NCBI GenBank assembly: GCA_018715225.1
Contig: DVMB01000038.1
Span: 1-29,741 of the forward strand
Source of the DNA: Candidatus Onthoplasma faecigallinarum
GTDB lineage: Bacteria; Bacillota; Clostridia; Christensenellales; UBA1242
DNA: 29,741 bases
Direction of reading: 5' to 3'
Positions 15,050 through 23,220 of this stretch are shown piece after piece. Made by a program: the position numbers and the translations under genes. Within the stretch, counting starts at the first letter, position 1. Every line of letters begins with the position of its first letter. A model generated the notes under the pieces. The model saw only the letters and a program-made list of their open reading frames with translations. It made no database searches and was not told the DNA's origin.

Positions 15050-18000
15050 ATGAAAAAAGTCACAATAGACGGAAATTTTGCGGCAGCCAACATTGCATAT
15101 ATGTTCAATGATGTCGCTGTTATATATCCTATTACGCCAAGCAGCCCTATGGCGGAAAATTGCGATCAGTTCGCTTTTGATGGGAAGAAAAATATTTTTG
15201 GCAACAAACTGCTGATCACACAGATGCAGAGCGAAGCAGGTGTCGCTGGTGCAGTGCATGGTAGTTTGGTGGCGGGAGCCAAGACCACGACCTTTACTTC
15301 CAGCCAAGGTTTGATGTTGATGATCCCTAATATGTACAAGATTGCAGGAGAAGGTCTGCCTACCGTTTTTTATGTCGCAGCGAGGACGGTGGCGACGCAT
15401 GCATTGTCTATATTCTGTGATTATAGTGATATTTACGCTTGCATGAAGACGGGATTTAATATCATAAATTGTTCCAGCGTGCAGGAGGTAAACGATATTG
15501 CTATAGCGGCAGAACTTGCCAGCATGAAATCAAAGACGCCATATATTTGCTTCTTTGACGGGTTTAGGACCAGCCATGAATTGAATACAATATATCAAAC
15601 TGAATTGGACGATTTGATGAAAATTGTAGACTTTAACGACATTGTAGAGTTTAGAAATAGTGCCGTGTCAAATCATAATCCGTATTCAGCAGGGACGAAT
15701 CAAAACCCTGACGTATTCATGCAAAATAGGGTCCGCAGTCTAGAAAAATATAAGACCGTCTTGGACGATTTGAAATACGCCCTGAAAAAGCAAAGCGAGA
15801 TTACAAAAAGAGAATACGACACGATAGAATATTATGGTGACCCTAACGCAAAAGATGTAGTGGTGGCTATTGGTACTTGTGCTGATGTGCTGACCCTTGC
15901 ATCTAGCCAATACAAAGATAAGGTAGGGATAATAAAGGTAAGAGTTCTAAAACCTTTTGATGAAGAGAATTTTATCAAAAAACTACCTAAAAATGTGAAA
16001 AATATCACCATTTTGGAGCGAAATCTTGATGTAAATGGTATGGATACACTGACTAGCATGGTTATGGCGACTTTGCAAAAATACAACATTCATGCTAAAT
16101 GTTATTCCGGTTCATATGGTCTAGGCGGTAAAGAGTTTACTCCAGATATGGCACTCGCTATTTTTGACAACATGAAGGGGAGAAAAAAGGAATTCTTTAC
16201 AGTCGGGATATATGACGATGTCAGTCAAACGAGTTTGGAAGTAAAAGAGCGTTTTGTAGACAATACGTTCGATTTTAGTATGCGTGTATACGGATTAGGG
16301 AGTGATGGTAGCGTAAGTTCGGTAAAGAATACGATCAAAATCTTAGGGGAAGAGACCACGAGTTATATGCAAGGGTATTTTGATTATGATTCTAAGAAAT
16401 CTGGTAGTTTAACTATATCGCATATGCGTTCAAGTTTCTTGCCTATCACGGCTCCATTTAATCCTACAAAAGTGAATCTTGTGATGTGTAACAATATCGG
16501 TTATATTGAGAAATATGACTTGACCGACTGCTTGAAAGAAAATGGTATCATGTTACTCAATTCTCAATACGATTTCGAGACCTTGAATAGAAGAATGCCG
16601 AACAAGATGAAAAAAGATTTGATTGATAAGAATATTAAACTATATTCTATTGATGCCAATGATATCGCTAGACAAAACGGACTGGGTGGCAAGATCAATA
16701 CGATCATGCAGACCGCACTTTTCTATGTTACGAAGCTTTTGCCGGTTGATGTGGCTATGGAGAACATCAAGAAGAGCATAGTTAAGTCGTATTCAAGAAA
16801 AGGGCAGAAGTTGGTGGACAGCAATCTAAAAGCCATTGAAAACATACAAGACAAGATAAGCAAGATTGACACGACTAAATTTGAGTTGAAAGAGACGCCA
16901 GTATGCAAAGTAAACCAGAGCGAATATTACGAGGAAATAATTGTACCGACTAGCAATCAGGAAGGAAACGATATCCCAGTCAGCAAATTTGATGCAAGCG
17001 GACATATGCCAACAGACACTGCCAAGTTCGAGAAGCGTGCTTTGGCAACCGAACTACCTGATTGGATCAGCGAGAAATGTATTCAGTGCGGTAGATGTAC
17101 ATTGATGTGTCCGCATGCAGCGATTAGACCAGTCATTTTTGACAGCAATAGAAAGGTTCCAAAGACTTTCACGAGCAAAAAGGCGTTCATATGCGACGGG
17201 AACTATAGAATGCAGGTCAATACTTTAGATTGTACTGGGTGTGGGGTATGTAGTGAAGTCTGCCCTGTGAAAGCACTCATCATGACCGAGAGTGAAAAGA
17301 TTAGGGACAAAGAGATTGCCAATGAAGAATTTATGTTGACCTTACCTATCAATACACCTTTCACGCCAAATACGGTAAAAGGTGTCCAATTCAAGAAACC
17401 TTACTTCGAATTTAGTGGGGCGTGTGCAGGTTGCGGAGAGACGCCATACATAAAACTTGCTACACAACTTTTTGGGGATAGAATGTTGATAGCTAATGCG
17501 ACGGGCTGTTCGTCAATATATGGCGGGACATATCCTACCTGCCCATACAGCAAAGACAAAGACGGCTTCGGTCCAAGTTGGGCAAATTCGCTATTCGAAG
17601 ACAACGCAGAATTTGGCTACGGAATTGCCATAGCGAAGAAAAATATGCGCAAAAATTTTCTAGAAAAGATAAAAACACTGAATTTTAGCAAGAAAATTAG
17701 TGAATTAATCGCACCTTTCCTAAAAAATTCAGAAAATCATGATTATAACAAACAATTAATTTTGAAGTTGAAAGATTACAAAAGAGGACATATCATCAAA
17801 GGAGACGACATCTATTTGTATGACAATTTATCATTGATCACTAGCCCTAGCGTATGGATATTCGGCGGAGATGGCTGGGCGTATGATATAGGCTTTGGCG
17901 GGCTGGATCATGTAGTTGCTAGTGGGGAGAATGTGAATATTTTGATCCTTGATACAGAGGTATATTCAAATACTGGCGGACAGACGAGCAAAGCGACCCC

Positions 18001-18484
18001 AAGGGGTGCGACAGCAAAATTCAACATGGCGGGCAAGACGACCAAGAAGAAAGATCTAGCAAGTATGCTCATGACCTACAAAGACGTGTATGTTGCGACC
18101 GTTGCCATGGGGGCGAACCCAGATCAGTGTGTGTCGGCGTTCGTTGAGGCAGAGAAATATGACGGGCCTAGCGTCATCATTGCATACGCTCCATGTATCA
18201 ATCATGGATACAACATGCGCTATAGCGAGAACCATGTATTCAACTCGGTAAAGAGTGGATACAATACATTGTTTAGATATAACCCAGAGAATGCAGAACC
18301 TATGCATGTAGATAGTTTTGAGCCAACGATGAATTATAGAGATTTTGTAGATAGTGAAAACAGATTTTCTATTCTCGACACGGTCAATAAAAAGAATAAA
18401 AATAAACTCCTAAAAGAGAGCGAACAAGACGCCATCAATAGACGTAGAGCATATAAAAATCAAGAAAAATTTGATAATAAATAA
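15050..18484 (+). CDS. nifJ: pyruvate:ferredoxin (flavodoxin) oxidoreductase
   Basis: A 1144-residue single-chain PFOR, which splits pyruvate with CoA to acetyl-CoA and CO2 and reduces ferredoxin, the main pyruvate route of anaerobes. Domain order is standard: N-terminal pyruvate-binding domain with YPITPSSPMAE (Thr29), domain II to about residue 420, a CoA-linked domain, then a two-cluster ferredoxin domain (CxxCxxCxxxC at Cys677-687 and Cys728-738). The thiamine-diphosphate domain follows, with cluster ligands Cys792 and Cys795 (CAGCGE), GDG at 940-942 and NTGGQTSKATPRGA. Slightly shorter than the usual 1170-1200. AAGGGG precedes the ATG. Single-gene unit with its own promoter and terminator. 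Confidence 0.97.
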   Translation: MKKVTIDGNFAAANIAYMFNDVAVIYPITPSSPMAENCDQFAFDGKKNIFGNKLLITQMQSEAGVAGAVHGSLVAGAKTTTFTSSQGLMLMIPNMYKIAGEGLPTVFYVAARTVATHALSIFCDYSDIYACMKTGFNIINCSSVQEVNDIAIAAELASMKSKTPYICFFDGFRTSHELNTIYQTELDDLMKIVDFNDIVEFRNSAVSNHNPYSAGTNQNPDVFMQNRVRSLEKYKTVLDDLKYALKKQSEITKREYDTIEYYGDPNAKDVVVAIGTCADVLTLASSQYKDKVGIIKVRVLKPFDEENFIKKLPKNVKNITILERNLDVNGMDTLTSMVMATLQKYNIHAKCYSGSYGLGGKEFTPDMALAIFDNMKGRKKEFFTVGIYDDVSQTSLEVKERFVDNTFDFSMRVYGLGSDGSVSSVKNTIKILGEETTSYMQGYFDYDSKKSGSLTISHMRSSFLPITAPFNPTKVNLVMCNNIGYIEKYDLTDCLKENGIMLLNSQYDFETLNRRMPNKMKKDLIDKNIKLYSIDANDIARQNGLGGKINTIMQTALFYVTKLLPVDVAMENIKKSIVKSYSRKGQKLVDSNLKAIENIQDKISKIDTTKFELKETPVCKVNQSEYYEEIIVPTSNQEGNDIPVSKFDASGHMPTDTAKFEKRALATELPDWISEKCIQCGRCTLMCPHAAIRPVIFDSNRKVPKTFTSKKAFICDGNYRMQVNTLDCTGCGVCSEVCPVKALIMTESEKIRDKEIANEEFMLTLPINTPFTPNTVKGVQFKKPYFEFSGACAGCGETPYIKLATQLFGDRMLIANATGCSSIYGGTYPTCPYSKDKDGFGPSWANSLFEDNAEFGYGIAIAKKNMRKNFLEKIKTLNFSKKISELIAPFLKNSENHDYNKQLILKLKDYKRGHIIKGDDIYLYDNLSLITSPSVWIFGGDGWAYDIGFGGLDHVVASGENVNILILDTEVYSNTGGQTSKATPRGATAKFNMAGKTTKKKDLASMLMTYKDVYVATVAMGANPDQCVSAFVEAEKYDGPSVIIAYAPCINHGYNMRYSENHVFNSVKSGYNTLFRYNPENAEPMHVDSFEPTMNYRDFVDSENRFSILDTVNKKNKNKLLKESEQDAINRRRAYKNQEKFDNK

Positions 18485-18518
18485 AAAATATGCAAAAAAT
18501 AAGCAAAAACACGAATAC

Positions 18519-18551
18519 AATGAAGAAAAAATTAATTTTCTTCATTTTTTA
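18519..18551 (+). terminator. intrinsic terminator of PFOR gene
   Basis: AATGAAGAAAA (18519-18529) pairs with TTTTCTTCATT (18536-18546), 6-nt loop, followed by TTTTATT. Confidence 0.75.
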
Positions 18552-18607
18552 TTAAACACATTTAGCTTATTTTGTGAAATTTGTATGATAATTAATAAAA
18601 AAAATAT

Positions 18608-18636
18608 TTGGAAAATCAAAAACATTTTGGTATACT
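18608..18636 (+). promoter_or_regulatory. tex promoter
   Basis: TTGGAA (18608-18613), 17 bp, TATACT (18631-18636); leader about 30 nt ending in AAAGGA. Confidence 0.55.
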
Positions 18637-18672
18637 TATATTGTTTACTTGTTTAACTTAAAAGGAAATATT

Positions 18673-20826
18673 ATGGAATTACAAAAACAATTGGCTTATG
18701 AGTTTAACCTAAAAGAAATTTATGCAGAAAACATCATCAATTTGATAGATGAAGGCAACACTATACCATTCATCGCTCGTTATAGAAAAGAGATGCATGG
18801 TGCGTGTGATGACCAAGTGCTAAGAGACTTTGCGGACAGATTGAACTACCTAAGAAATCTAAACAAAGAGAAAGAAAAGGTAGAGAAAGTCATCCGTGAG
18901 CAAGACAAATGGACGGACGAGATTGCTAAGGCTTTGGACGAGGCATTGACCCTGACCGAAGTGGAAGATATATATAGACCATATAAACCAAAGAGAAAGA
19001 CAAGGGCAACAGTCGCTATCGCTAAAGGTTTGGAGCCTTTGGCGGACATTATACAAGCACAAGATTTGACAAAACCAGTAGAAGAGTATGTCCGTGACTT
19101 TGTATCTGCAGAAAAGGGCGTAAAAGACGAGAACGAAGCCATCGCAGGAGCGAAGGACATAATCGCCGAGCGTATCAGTGATGACGCAAATTTGAGAAAA
19201 GTCTTGCGTGAGATAATAGCGAAAAAGGCAGTCATAAAATCTACTTGGGACGAAGAAGCGGACGAACACAAGACATATGAAAATTACAAAGATTTTTCAG
19301 GCGAGGTTGCAAAGATTCCTAGCCATAGAATTTTGGCACTCAACCGTGGAGAGAAAGAAAAATGTCTAAAGGTTTCTGTTGAGATAAACCCTAAACTTAC
19401 TATCACAGAGATAGAAAAAGCGTACAAAAAAGATTGTGAATTTACTGATCAAATCATGCTAGACACTATTCAAGATAGTTATGATAGACTTTTGTTCCCG
19501 TCTCTAGAGCGTGAATGTAGAGCGAGCCTTACGGATAGAGCGAACGAGCAGGCCATCAAGATGTTTGAAGTGAATTTGAAGCCACTACTTCTTCAAGCAC
19601 CATTGAAAAACAATGTCATCATGGGGTACGACCCAGGATATTATAATGGTTGTAAAATCGCAGTGATTGACAAAAAAGGCGATGTATTGGATACGGCGGT
19701 AGTTTATCCTACTCCACCACAAAACAAGGTCGAAGAAGCGAAGAAAAAACTCACCGACATGATTGTAAAGAACAATGTTGACATTATAGCGATAGGTAAT
19801 GGTACAGCGAGCAAAGAGAGCGAGATTTTGGTGGCTGACCTTATCAAGACGTGTCCAAGAAAAGTAAGTTACGCCATGGTGAACGAAGCGGGGGCGTCTG
19901 TGTATAGTGCATCAAAATTGGCAGCAAAAGAGTTCCCTGATTATGACGTAAATTTGCGTAGTGCGGTATCCATTGCACGTAGGCTTCAAGACCCACTAGC
20001 AGAATTGATTAAAATCGATGTGAAATCAATAGGGGTCGGGCAATATCAACACGACATGCCACAAAATAGGTTGACCGAGGTGCTGAACAACATAGTTGAA
20101 GATTGCGTAAACAGTGTCGGCGTAGATTTGAACACGGCTTCAGTTAGTTTGTTGAGTTATGTTTCGGGTATATCATCTAGCCTTGCTGAAAATATAGTTG
20201 ACTATCGTAGTCAAGTAAAGCATATCAATGATAGAAACGAGTTGATGAATGTCAAGAAGATGGGGCCAAAAGCATACGAACAATGTGCAGGTTTCTTGAG
20301 AATCACAGACGGGGACAACATCTTAGACAACACCGCTGTCCACCCTGAAAGTTATGAAGCGGTAAAGAAATTGTTGAAGTTATTTAATTTGACGGAAGAG
20401 CAGATAAAGAATGGCGAATTGACCATGCTACCAAGTCTAATCGACAATAAAGGTATCAACAAGGTGGCAGAAGAGATTGGTTTGGGCGTGCCAACCCTTG
20501 AAGATATCGTGAAAGAGTTGCTAAAACCGGGTAGAGATGTGCGTGAAGATATGCCGCTACCAGAGTTGAGAAGCGACATTTTATCTATGGAAGACTTGAA
20601 ACCAGATATGGTGCTTGACGGTGTGGTTAGAAACGTCATAGACTTTGGTGCATTTGTAGACATTGGAGTTCACCAAGACGGGCTGGTGCATATATCACAA
20701 ATTAGTAATAGTTACATATCTCACCCAAGCGATGTTTTGAAAGTCGGCGATAAAGTGAAAGTAAAAGTTTTGTCCGTAGATTTGGATAAAAAACGTATTT
20801 CATTGACTATGAAAAACATAGATTAG
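18673..20826 (+). CDS. tex: Tex-family RNA-binding transcription accessory protein
   Basis: A 717-residue Tex protein, a cytoplasmic nucleic-acid-binding factor related to eukaryotic Spt6. Domains in order: N-terminal helical/HTH part with NTIPFIARYRKEMHG (about 31-45) and VEDIYRPYKPKRKTRA; a YqgF/RNase H-like domain from about 317 (NNVIMGYDPGYYNGCKIAVID); helix-hairpin-helix repeats near 500-560 (NTASVSLLSYVSGISSSLAE); and a C-terminal S1 RNA-binding domain (LDGVVRNVIDFGAFVDIGVH to KRISLTMKN, about 645-716). The ATG at 18673 was chosen for the AAAGGA upstream rather than an earlier in-frame ATG without one. No obvious terminator follows; two palindromic sites lie directly after the stop. Confidence 0.96.
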   Translation: MELQKQLAYEFNLKEIYAENIINLIDEGNTIPFIARYRKEMHGACDDQVLRDFADRLNYLRNLNKEKEKVEKVIREQDKWTDEIAKALDEALTLTEVEDIYRPYKPKRKTRATVAIAKGLEPLADIIQAQDLTKPVEEYVRDFVSAEKGVKDENEAIAGAKDIIAERISDDANLRKVLREIIAKKAVIKSTWDEEADEHKTYENYKDFSGEVAKIPSHRILALNRGEKEKCLKVSVEINPKLTITEIEKAYKKDCEFTDQIMLDTIQDSYDRLLFPSLERECRASLTDRANEQAIKMFEVNLKPLLLQAPLKNNVIMGYDPGYYNGCKIAVIDKKGDVLDTAVVYPTPPQNKVEEAKKKLTDMIVKNNVDIIAIGNGTASKESEILVADLIKTCPRKVSYAMVNEAGASVYSASKLAAKEFPDYDVNLRSAVSIARRLQDPLAELIKIDVKSIGVGQYQHDMPQNRLTEVLNNIVEDCVNSVGVDLNTASVSLLSYVSGISSSLAENIVDYRSQVKHINDRNELMNVKKMGPKAYEQCAGFLRITDGDNILDNTAVHPESYEAVKKLLKLFNLTEEQIKNGELTMLPSLIDNKGINKVAEEIGLGVPTLEDIVKELLKPGRDVREDMPLPELRSDILSMEDLKPDMVLDGVVRNVIDFGAFVDIGVHQDGLVHISQISNSYISHPSDVLKVGDKVKVKVLSVDLDKKRISLTMKNID

Positions 20827-20863
20827 ACATTTTTGTACAAAATTATACATTTTTGTACAAAAA
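20827..20863. promoter_or_regulatory. tandem palindromic operator-like sites
   Basis: The 16-mer ACATTTTTGTACAAAA occurs twice (20827-20842, 20847-20862), exactly 20 bp apart, i.e. two helical turns. Each contains the perfect palindrome TTTTGTACAAAA; the second extends to 14 bp. They end 4 bp before the -35 of the Spo0A-like gene and have no U-tract after them, so a dimeric repressor or activator pair is more likely than a terminator. Confidence 0.6.
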
Positions 20864-20866
20864 TAT

Positions 20867-20895
20867 TTGACTTGTCAAAAAAATCATGCTATTTT
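20867..20895 (+). promoter_or_regulatory. promoter of first Spo0A-like gene
   Basis: TTGACT (20867-20872), 17 bp, TATTTT (20890-20895) with TGC before it (extended -10). CTTGTCAAA (20871-20879) resembles a Spo0A box and overlaps the -35 edge. Confidence 0.65.
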
Positions 20896-20915
20896 TGTGC
20901 TATAAGGAGTAATAT

Positions 20916-21281
20916 ATGGGTGTAAAAGCACAAAAATATGGCGGACCTGTCTCAAAGAATTATTTCATTATGAAAAAAATTAACGAGTTAGGGATCACTC
21001 AAAAATATAATGGTTATTACTTTTTGATTGACATATTAGATATGCTGATGAATGAGTATCCAGTAATACGCTCGTTTTCACGTGAGATATACCCTGTAAT
21101 TGCGAAAAAATACAACATCAATCAAGCGATAATAGAACGAGACATACGCAATGTGATAAAAAAATTGTGGCAACCAGTACTAAAAAACAAGTTAAAACAA
21201 TTTTGGGATAAAGACAGTGTGCCGAGTTGTTGTAAATTTATCTATTTAATAAAAAATTATTTAATCATGGAAATTGCTTAG
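20916..21281 (+). CDS. stand-alone Spo0A C-terminal-like DNA-binding protein
   Basis: A 121-residue protein that aligns by eye along its length with the sporulation-specific DNA-binding domain of Spo0A. MKKINELGITQKYNGYYFL (19-37) matches the opening helix pair (LHEIGVPAHIKGYQYL in B. subtilis). IYPVIAKKYN (58-67) matches LYPEIAKKYN, and QAIIERDIRNVIKKLW (70-85) matches the recognition helix region SRVERAIRHAIEVAW. The whole receiver domain with its phosphorylated Asp is missing, so activity cannot be controlled by the phosphorelay in the usual way. TAAGGAG precedes the ATG. Its 3' end overlaps the next, convergent gene by 21 nt. A role in sporulation or in competing for Spo0A sites is inference. 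Confidence 0.85.
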   Translation: MGVKAQKYGGPVSKNYFIMKKINELGITQKYNGYYFLIDILDMLMNEYPVIRSFSREIYPVIAKKYNINQAIIERDIRNVIKKLWQPVLKNKLKQFWDKDSVPSCCKFIYLIKNYLIMEIA

Positions 21282-21620
21282 AGTGTTTAAAACATAGTTT
21301 TTAATCACTCTTATTTTATTTAGCATACTATTGTTGAGTTTGTATTGGGTCTTTGATTTTAGAAGTTCGTTGTCGCAATTATTTAGAAGGGAGGCTATGC
21401 CAGATGATATAGATTTATTGGCGATCTCAAAACGCAGCCTTAAAAAATTGCACGCATCATGATATGATTTTGTACTATCATCATGAAGTAGCATGTATAC
21501 GATTATATATGATAAATATTCAAAGGAGTGATATTTTTCATTCATTCCTAATTTTGATAGAACGACTTTGACTTTATTGGTTAGTAATTCGTTTGAAATA
21601 CTTGTTCGACCCGTAAGCAT
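21261..21620 (-). CDS. diverged Spo0A-C-like small protein
   Basis: A 119-residue protein whose layout repeats that of the neighbouring Spo0A-like protein. VLSKLGMNEKYHSFEYLSY (20-38) parallels its first helices, a second helix pair follows, and ISSGIASLLNN sits where the recognition helix ERDIRNVIKKL would be. The Glu and Arg residues of that helix are gone, so any DNA specificity must differ. The homology is inferred from pattern only. The ATG at 21620 was chosen because TATAAT ends 6 nt before it with TTGATT 17 bp upstream; an in-frame ATG at 21638 would lie inside that promoter. No Shine-Dalgarno site, so likely leaderless. Convergent and 3'-overlapping with the first gene, which allows antisense pairing of the two mRNAs. 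Confidence 0.7.
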   Translation of the reverse strand: MLTGRTSISNELLTNKVKVVLSKLGMNEKYHSFEYLSYIIVYMLLHDDSTKSYHDACNFLRLRFEIANKSISSGIASLLNNCDNELLKSKTQYKLNNSMLNKIRVIKNYVLNTLSNFHD

Positions 21621-21626
21621 GAAAAA

Positions 21627-21655
21627 ATTATAATCCATTGAATTTCAAAAATCAA
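21627..21655 (-). promoter_or_regulatory. promoter of second Spo0A-like gene, leaderless
   Basis: Minus strand TTGATT (21655-21650), 17 bp, TATAAT (21632-21627), then 6 nt and ATG at 21620. Confidence 0.7.
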
Positions 21656-21697
21656 ATTATTTTTTACAAAAATATTTATTAATTTTCAAAAATCAAA
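21643..21697. repeat. direct repeat upstream of second Spo0A-like gene
   Basis: TTTCAAAAATCAAA at 21643-21656 and again at 21684-21697, 41 bp apart (about four turns). The first copy overlaps the -35 hexamer. Possible operator pair; AT-rich context lowers certainty. Confidence 0.45.
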
Positions 21698-21747
21698 AAT
21701 TTGCATTAGTATAAATACAATTATTTTATTATATTGATAGATTTTAT

Positions 21748-21776
21748 TTGACAAATATAATCGAATTTCTTAGAAT
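21748..21776 (+). promoter_or_regulatory. promoter of SipW-type protein gene
   Basis: TTGACA (21748-21753), 17 bp, TAGAAT (21771-21776); short leader with AGGGG. Confidence 0.75.
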
Positions 21777-21798
21777 AAAACTATAGTTAGGGGTAAAA

Positions 21799-22509
21799 AT
21801 GGGCAAAAAGAAAATATCAGGGCAAACAGTAGCAATTATTGTTCTTGCAATTTTATTGTTGTTGACCGCTTGTTTTGGCGGTGTATTTGCCTATTATAGC
21901 ACCACTACGGATAGAGTATATGGTAGAGTAACGATGGCTAACCTTAGAATTGATTTCCAAGTAGGAGATGGTTCAGGAGAGAGCGGACAGAGTAATGTAT
22001 TTGTCTCGGACGGGATCTATCTACCTGGTCAACATCTAGAAAATTCGCCGTTGACCGTAATCAATGAATCGAACACGCCTATATATTTGGCAGTTGTCTA
22101 TAAAGTGAATGTCTTTGAAGGGGACGTTGATATAACAGACGCACTGACACAAGGCAATCCGCTTACGATAGATATTGGAGCAGGGACGGGAGATAGTATA
22201 TGGACTGATTATCTCTTCTCTGGGACAAATTCGCAAGATGAGGTGGTTTCATTTAGATGCCTGATTACCACCACTCCTATAGCGTCTACGCAGAGTAATA
22301 TTACTGTAATAGCCGAAAACGCTTTGCGCTTGCCAGCAAGTTGGGGCAACGAATTGCAGAGTAAAAAAATAAGCTTTTCTTTCCAAGCATATGCGATAGG
22401 TTCCAACTCGCTTAGTGACTTGATACACAGCTCGGATTCAAATATCGTGAAATGTCAAAAAATCATGAGTGCCATATTTGAAGCGTTTGATTATAATATA
22501 TCAATTTAG
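21799..22509 (+). CDS. secreted protein with SipW-type signal peptide (TasA/CalY-like)
   Basis: A 236-residue exported protein. A basic start (GKKK) and hydrophobic core (VAIIVLAILLLL) lead to FGGVFAYYSTTTDRVYG, the pattern of signal peptides cut by the ER-type signal peptidase SipW, as in the fibre protein TasA and camelysin CalY. The remainder is a beta-rich domain (VTMANLRIDFQVGD, PLTVINESNTPIYLAVVYKVN), also like that family, so a cell-surface filament or spore-coat-associated protein is plausible. LTAC inside the leader also fits a lipobox, an alternative processing site. No SipW gene is present in the window. AGGGG precedes the ATG; own promoter and terminator. Confidence 0.78.
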   Translation: MGKKKISGQTVAIIVLAILLLLTACFGGVFAYYSTTTDRVYGRVTMANLRIDFQVGDGSGESGQSNVFVSDGIYLPGQHLENSPLTVINESNTPIYLAVVYKVNVFEGDVDITDALTQGNPLTIDIGAGTGDSIWTDYLFSGTNSQDEVVSFRCLITTTPIASTQSNITVIAENALRLPASWGNELQSKKISFSFQAYAIGSNSLSDLIHSSDSNIVKCQKIMSAIFEAFDYNISI

Positions 22510-22528
22510 GCATGTACATAAAACTTAG

Positions 22529-22557
22529 ATATCCACAATTATGTGGATATTTTTTAT
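22529..22557 (+). terminator. intrinsic terminator
   Basis: ATATCCACA (22529-22537), loop ATTA, TGTGGATAT (22542-22550), then TTTTTATT. Confidence 0.85.
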
Positions 22558-22620
22558 TGTAATTGACTAAATTGAAATAAAATATTTAACTTTTTAAAAT
22601 ATGTACAAGTTTTCATATAT

Positions 22621-22649
22621 TTAGAATATCACCTAAATTTTGGCATAAA
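22621..22649 (+). promoter_or_regulatory. spmA promoter, probably leaderless
   Basis: TTAGAA (22621-22626), 17 bp, TGG-CATAAA extended -10 (22644-22649), then 7 nt and ATG at 22657. No Shine-Dalgarno site. A sporulation sigma factor could read different elements, so this is tentative. Confidence 0.4.
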
Positions 22650-22656
22650 TTTAAAT

Positions 22657-23220
22657 ATGAGCAAAATTTGGATAGTGATGATCATTTCTAGCCTTATTAT
22701 GATGGCGATAGTAGCACCATCTTCAGTGGTCGGCACAATGATGGAAGCAGCCAAGATGGGAATAACAATGTGCATAGAATTTATAGGAATATACGCCGTT
22801 TGGATGGGGATAATGCAGGTTATGGACGATTGTAAATTGAGCCACAAATTATCAAAAATTCTATCTAGACCCGTACAATATATTTTCGGTAAAACCGATG
22901 CTGAAACAGAAAAAAATATATGCCTAAACATCGCATCTAACATTATTGGCATAGGTAGTGCAGCCACTCCTTATGGTATCAAAGCCATGCAAGGTTTGGA
23001 CAAAGGGGACAAGCGTGCCACTCGTGCTATGATTATGCTGGTGGTCATCAATTCTACGGGCATTCAACTACTGCCTACCACCGTCATAGGTATGCGTGCG
23101 ATGGCGGGAAGCGTCAGCCCTAGCTGTATCCTTTGGCCAACTATAGTGGCTACATTTTTGCCGACCATTTTAGGAATTTTGTTGGTGGCAGTGATCTATA
23201 GAAGGAAGAAAAATGGCTGA
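22657..23220 (+). CDS. spmA: spore maturation protein A
   Basis: A 187-residue membrane protein of the SpmA/nucleoside-recognition (Gate) family, needed in B. subtilis for full dehydration of the spore core. Hydrophobic helices are at about 3-28, 35-58 and 130-180. The conserved block NIASNIIGIGSAATPYGIKAM is present, as is INSTGIQLLPTTVIGMRA. Its last 8 nt overlap the start of spmB (ATGGCTGA), the usual tight pairing. The start lacks a ribosome site. Presence of this pair is the best evidence that the organism makes endospores. Confidence 0.93.
   Translation: MSKIWIVMIISSLIMMAIVAPSSVVGTMMEAAKMGITMCIEFIGIYAVWMGIMQVMDDCKLSHKLSKILSRPVQYIFGKTDAETEKNICLNIASNIIGIGSAATPYGIKAMQGLDKGDKRATRAMIMLVVINSTGIQLLPTTVIGMRAMAGSVSPSCILWPTIVATFLPTILGILLVAVIYRRKKNG

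Noticed and set aside
14963..15400. Upstream extension of the truA frame
   Set aside because: Would run antisense through the PFOR 5' end and both promoters; conserved TruA sequence begins at 14962 where the promoter spacing fits.
18471..18656. 61-codon frame between PFOR and tex
   Set aside because: Overlaps the PFOR end, its terminator and the tex promoter; AT-driven composition.
20827..20863. Terminator for tex
   Set aside because: The two palindromes could form one hairpin, but it would be almost all A/T and no U-run follows.
21621..21638. Earlier ATG for the second Spo0A-like gene
   Set aside because: The six extra codons lie inside the TATAAT and spacer of its promoter, and there is no ribosome site.
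21747..21755. TTTGTCAAA Spo0A-box match on the minus strand
   Set aside because: It is simply the reverse of a TTGACA -35 hexamer with flanking A/T, which matches the R=A form of the box by construction.
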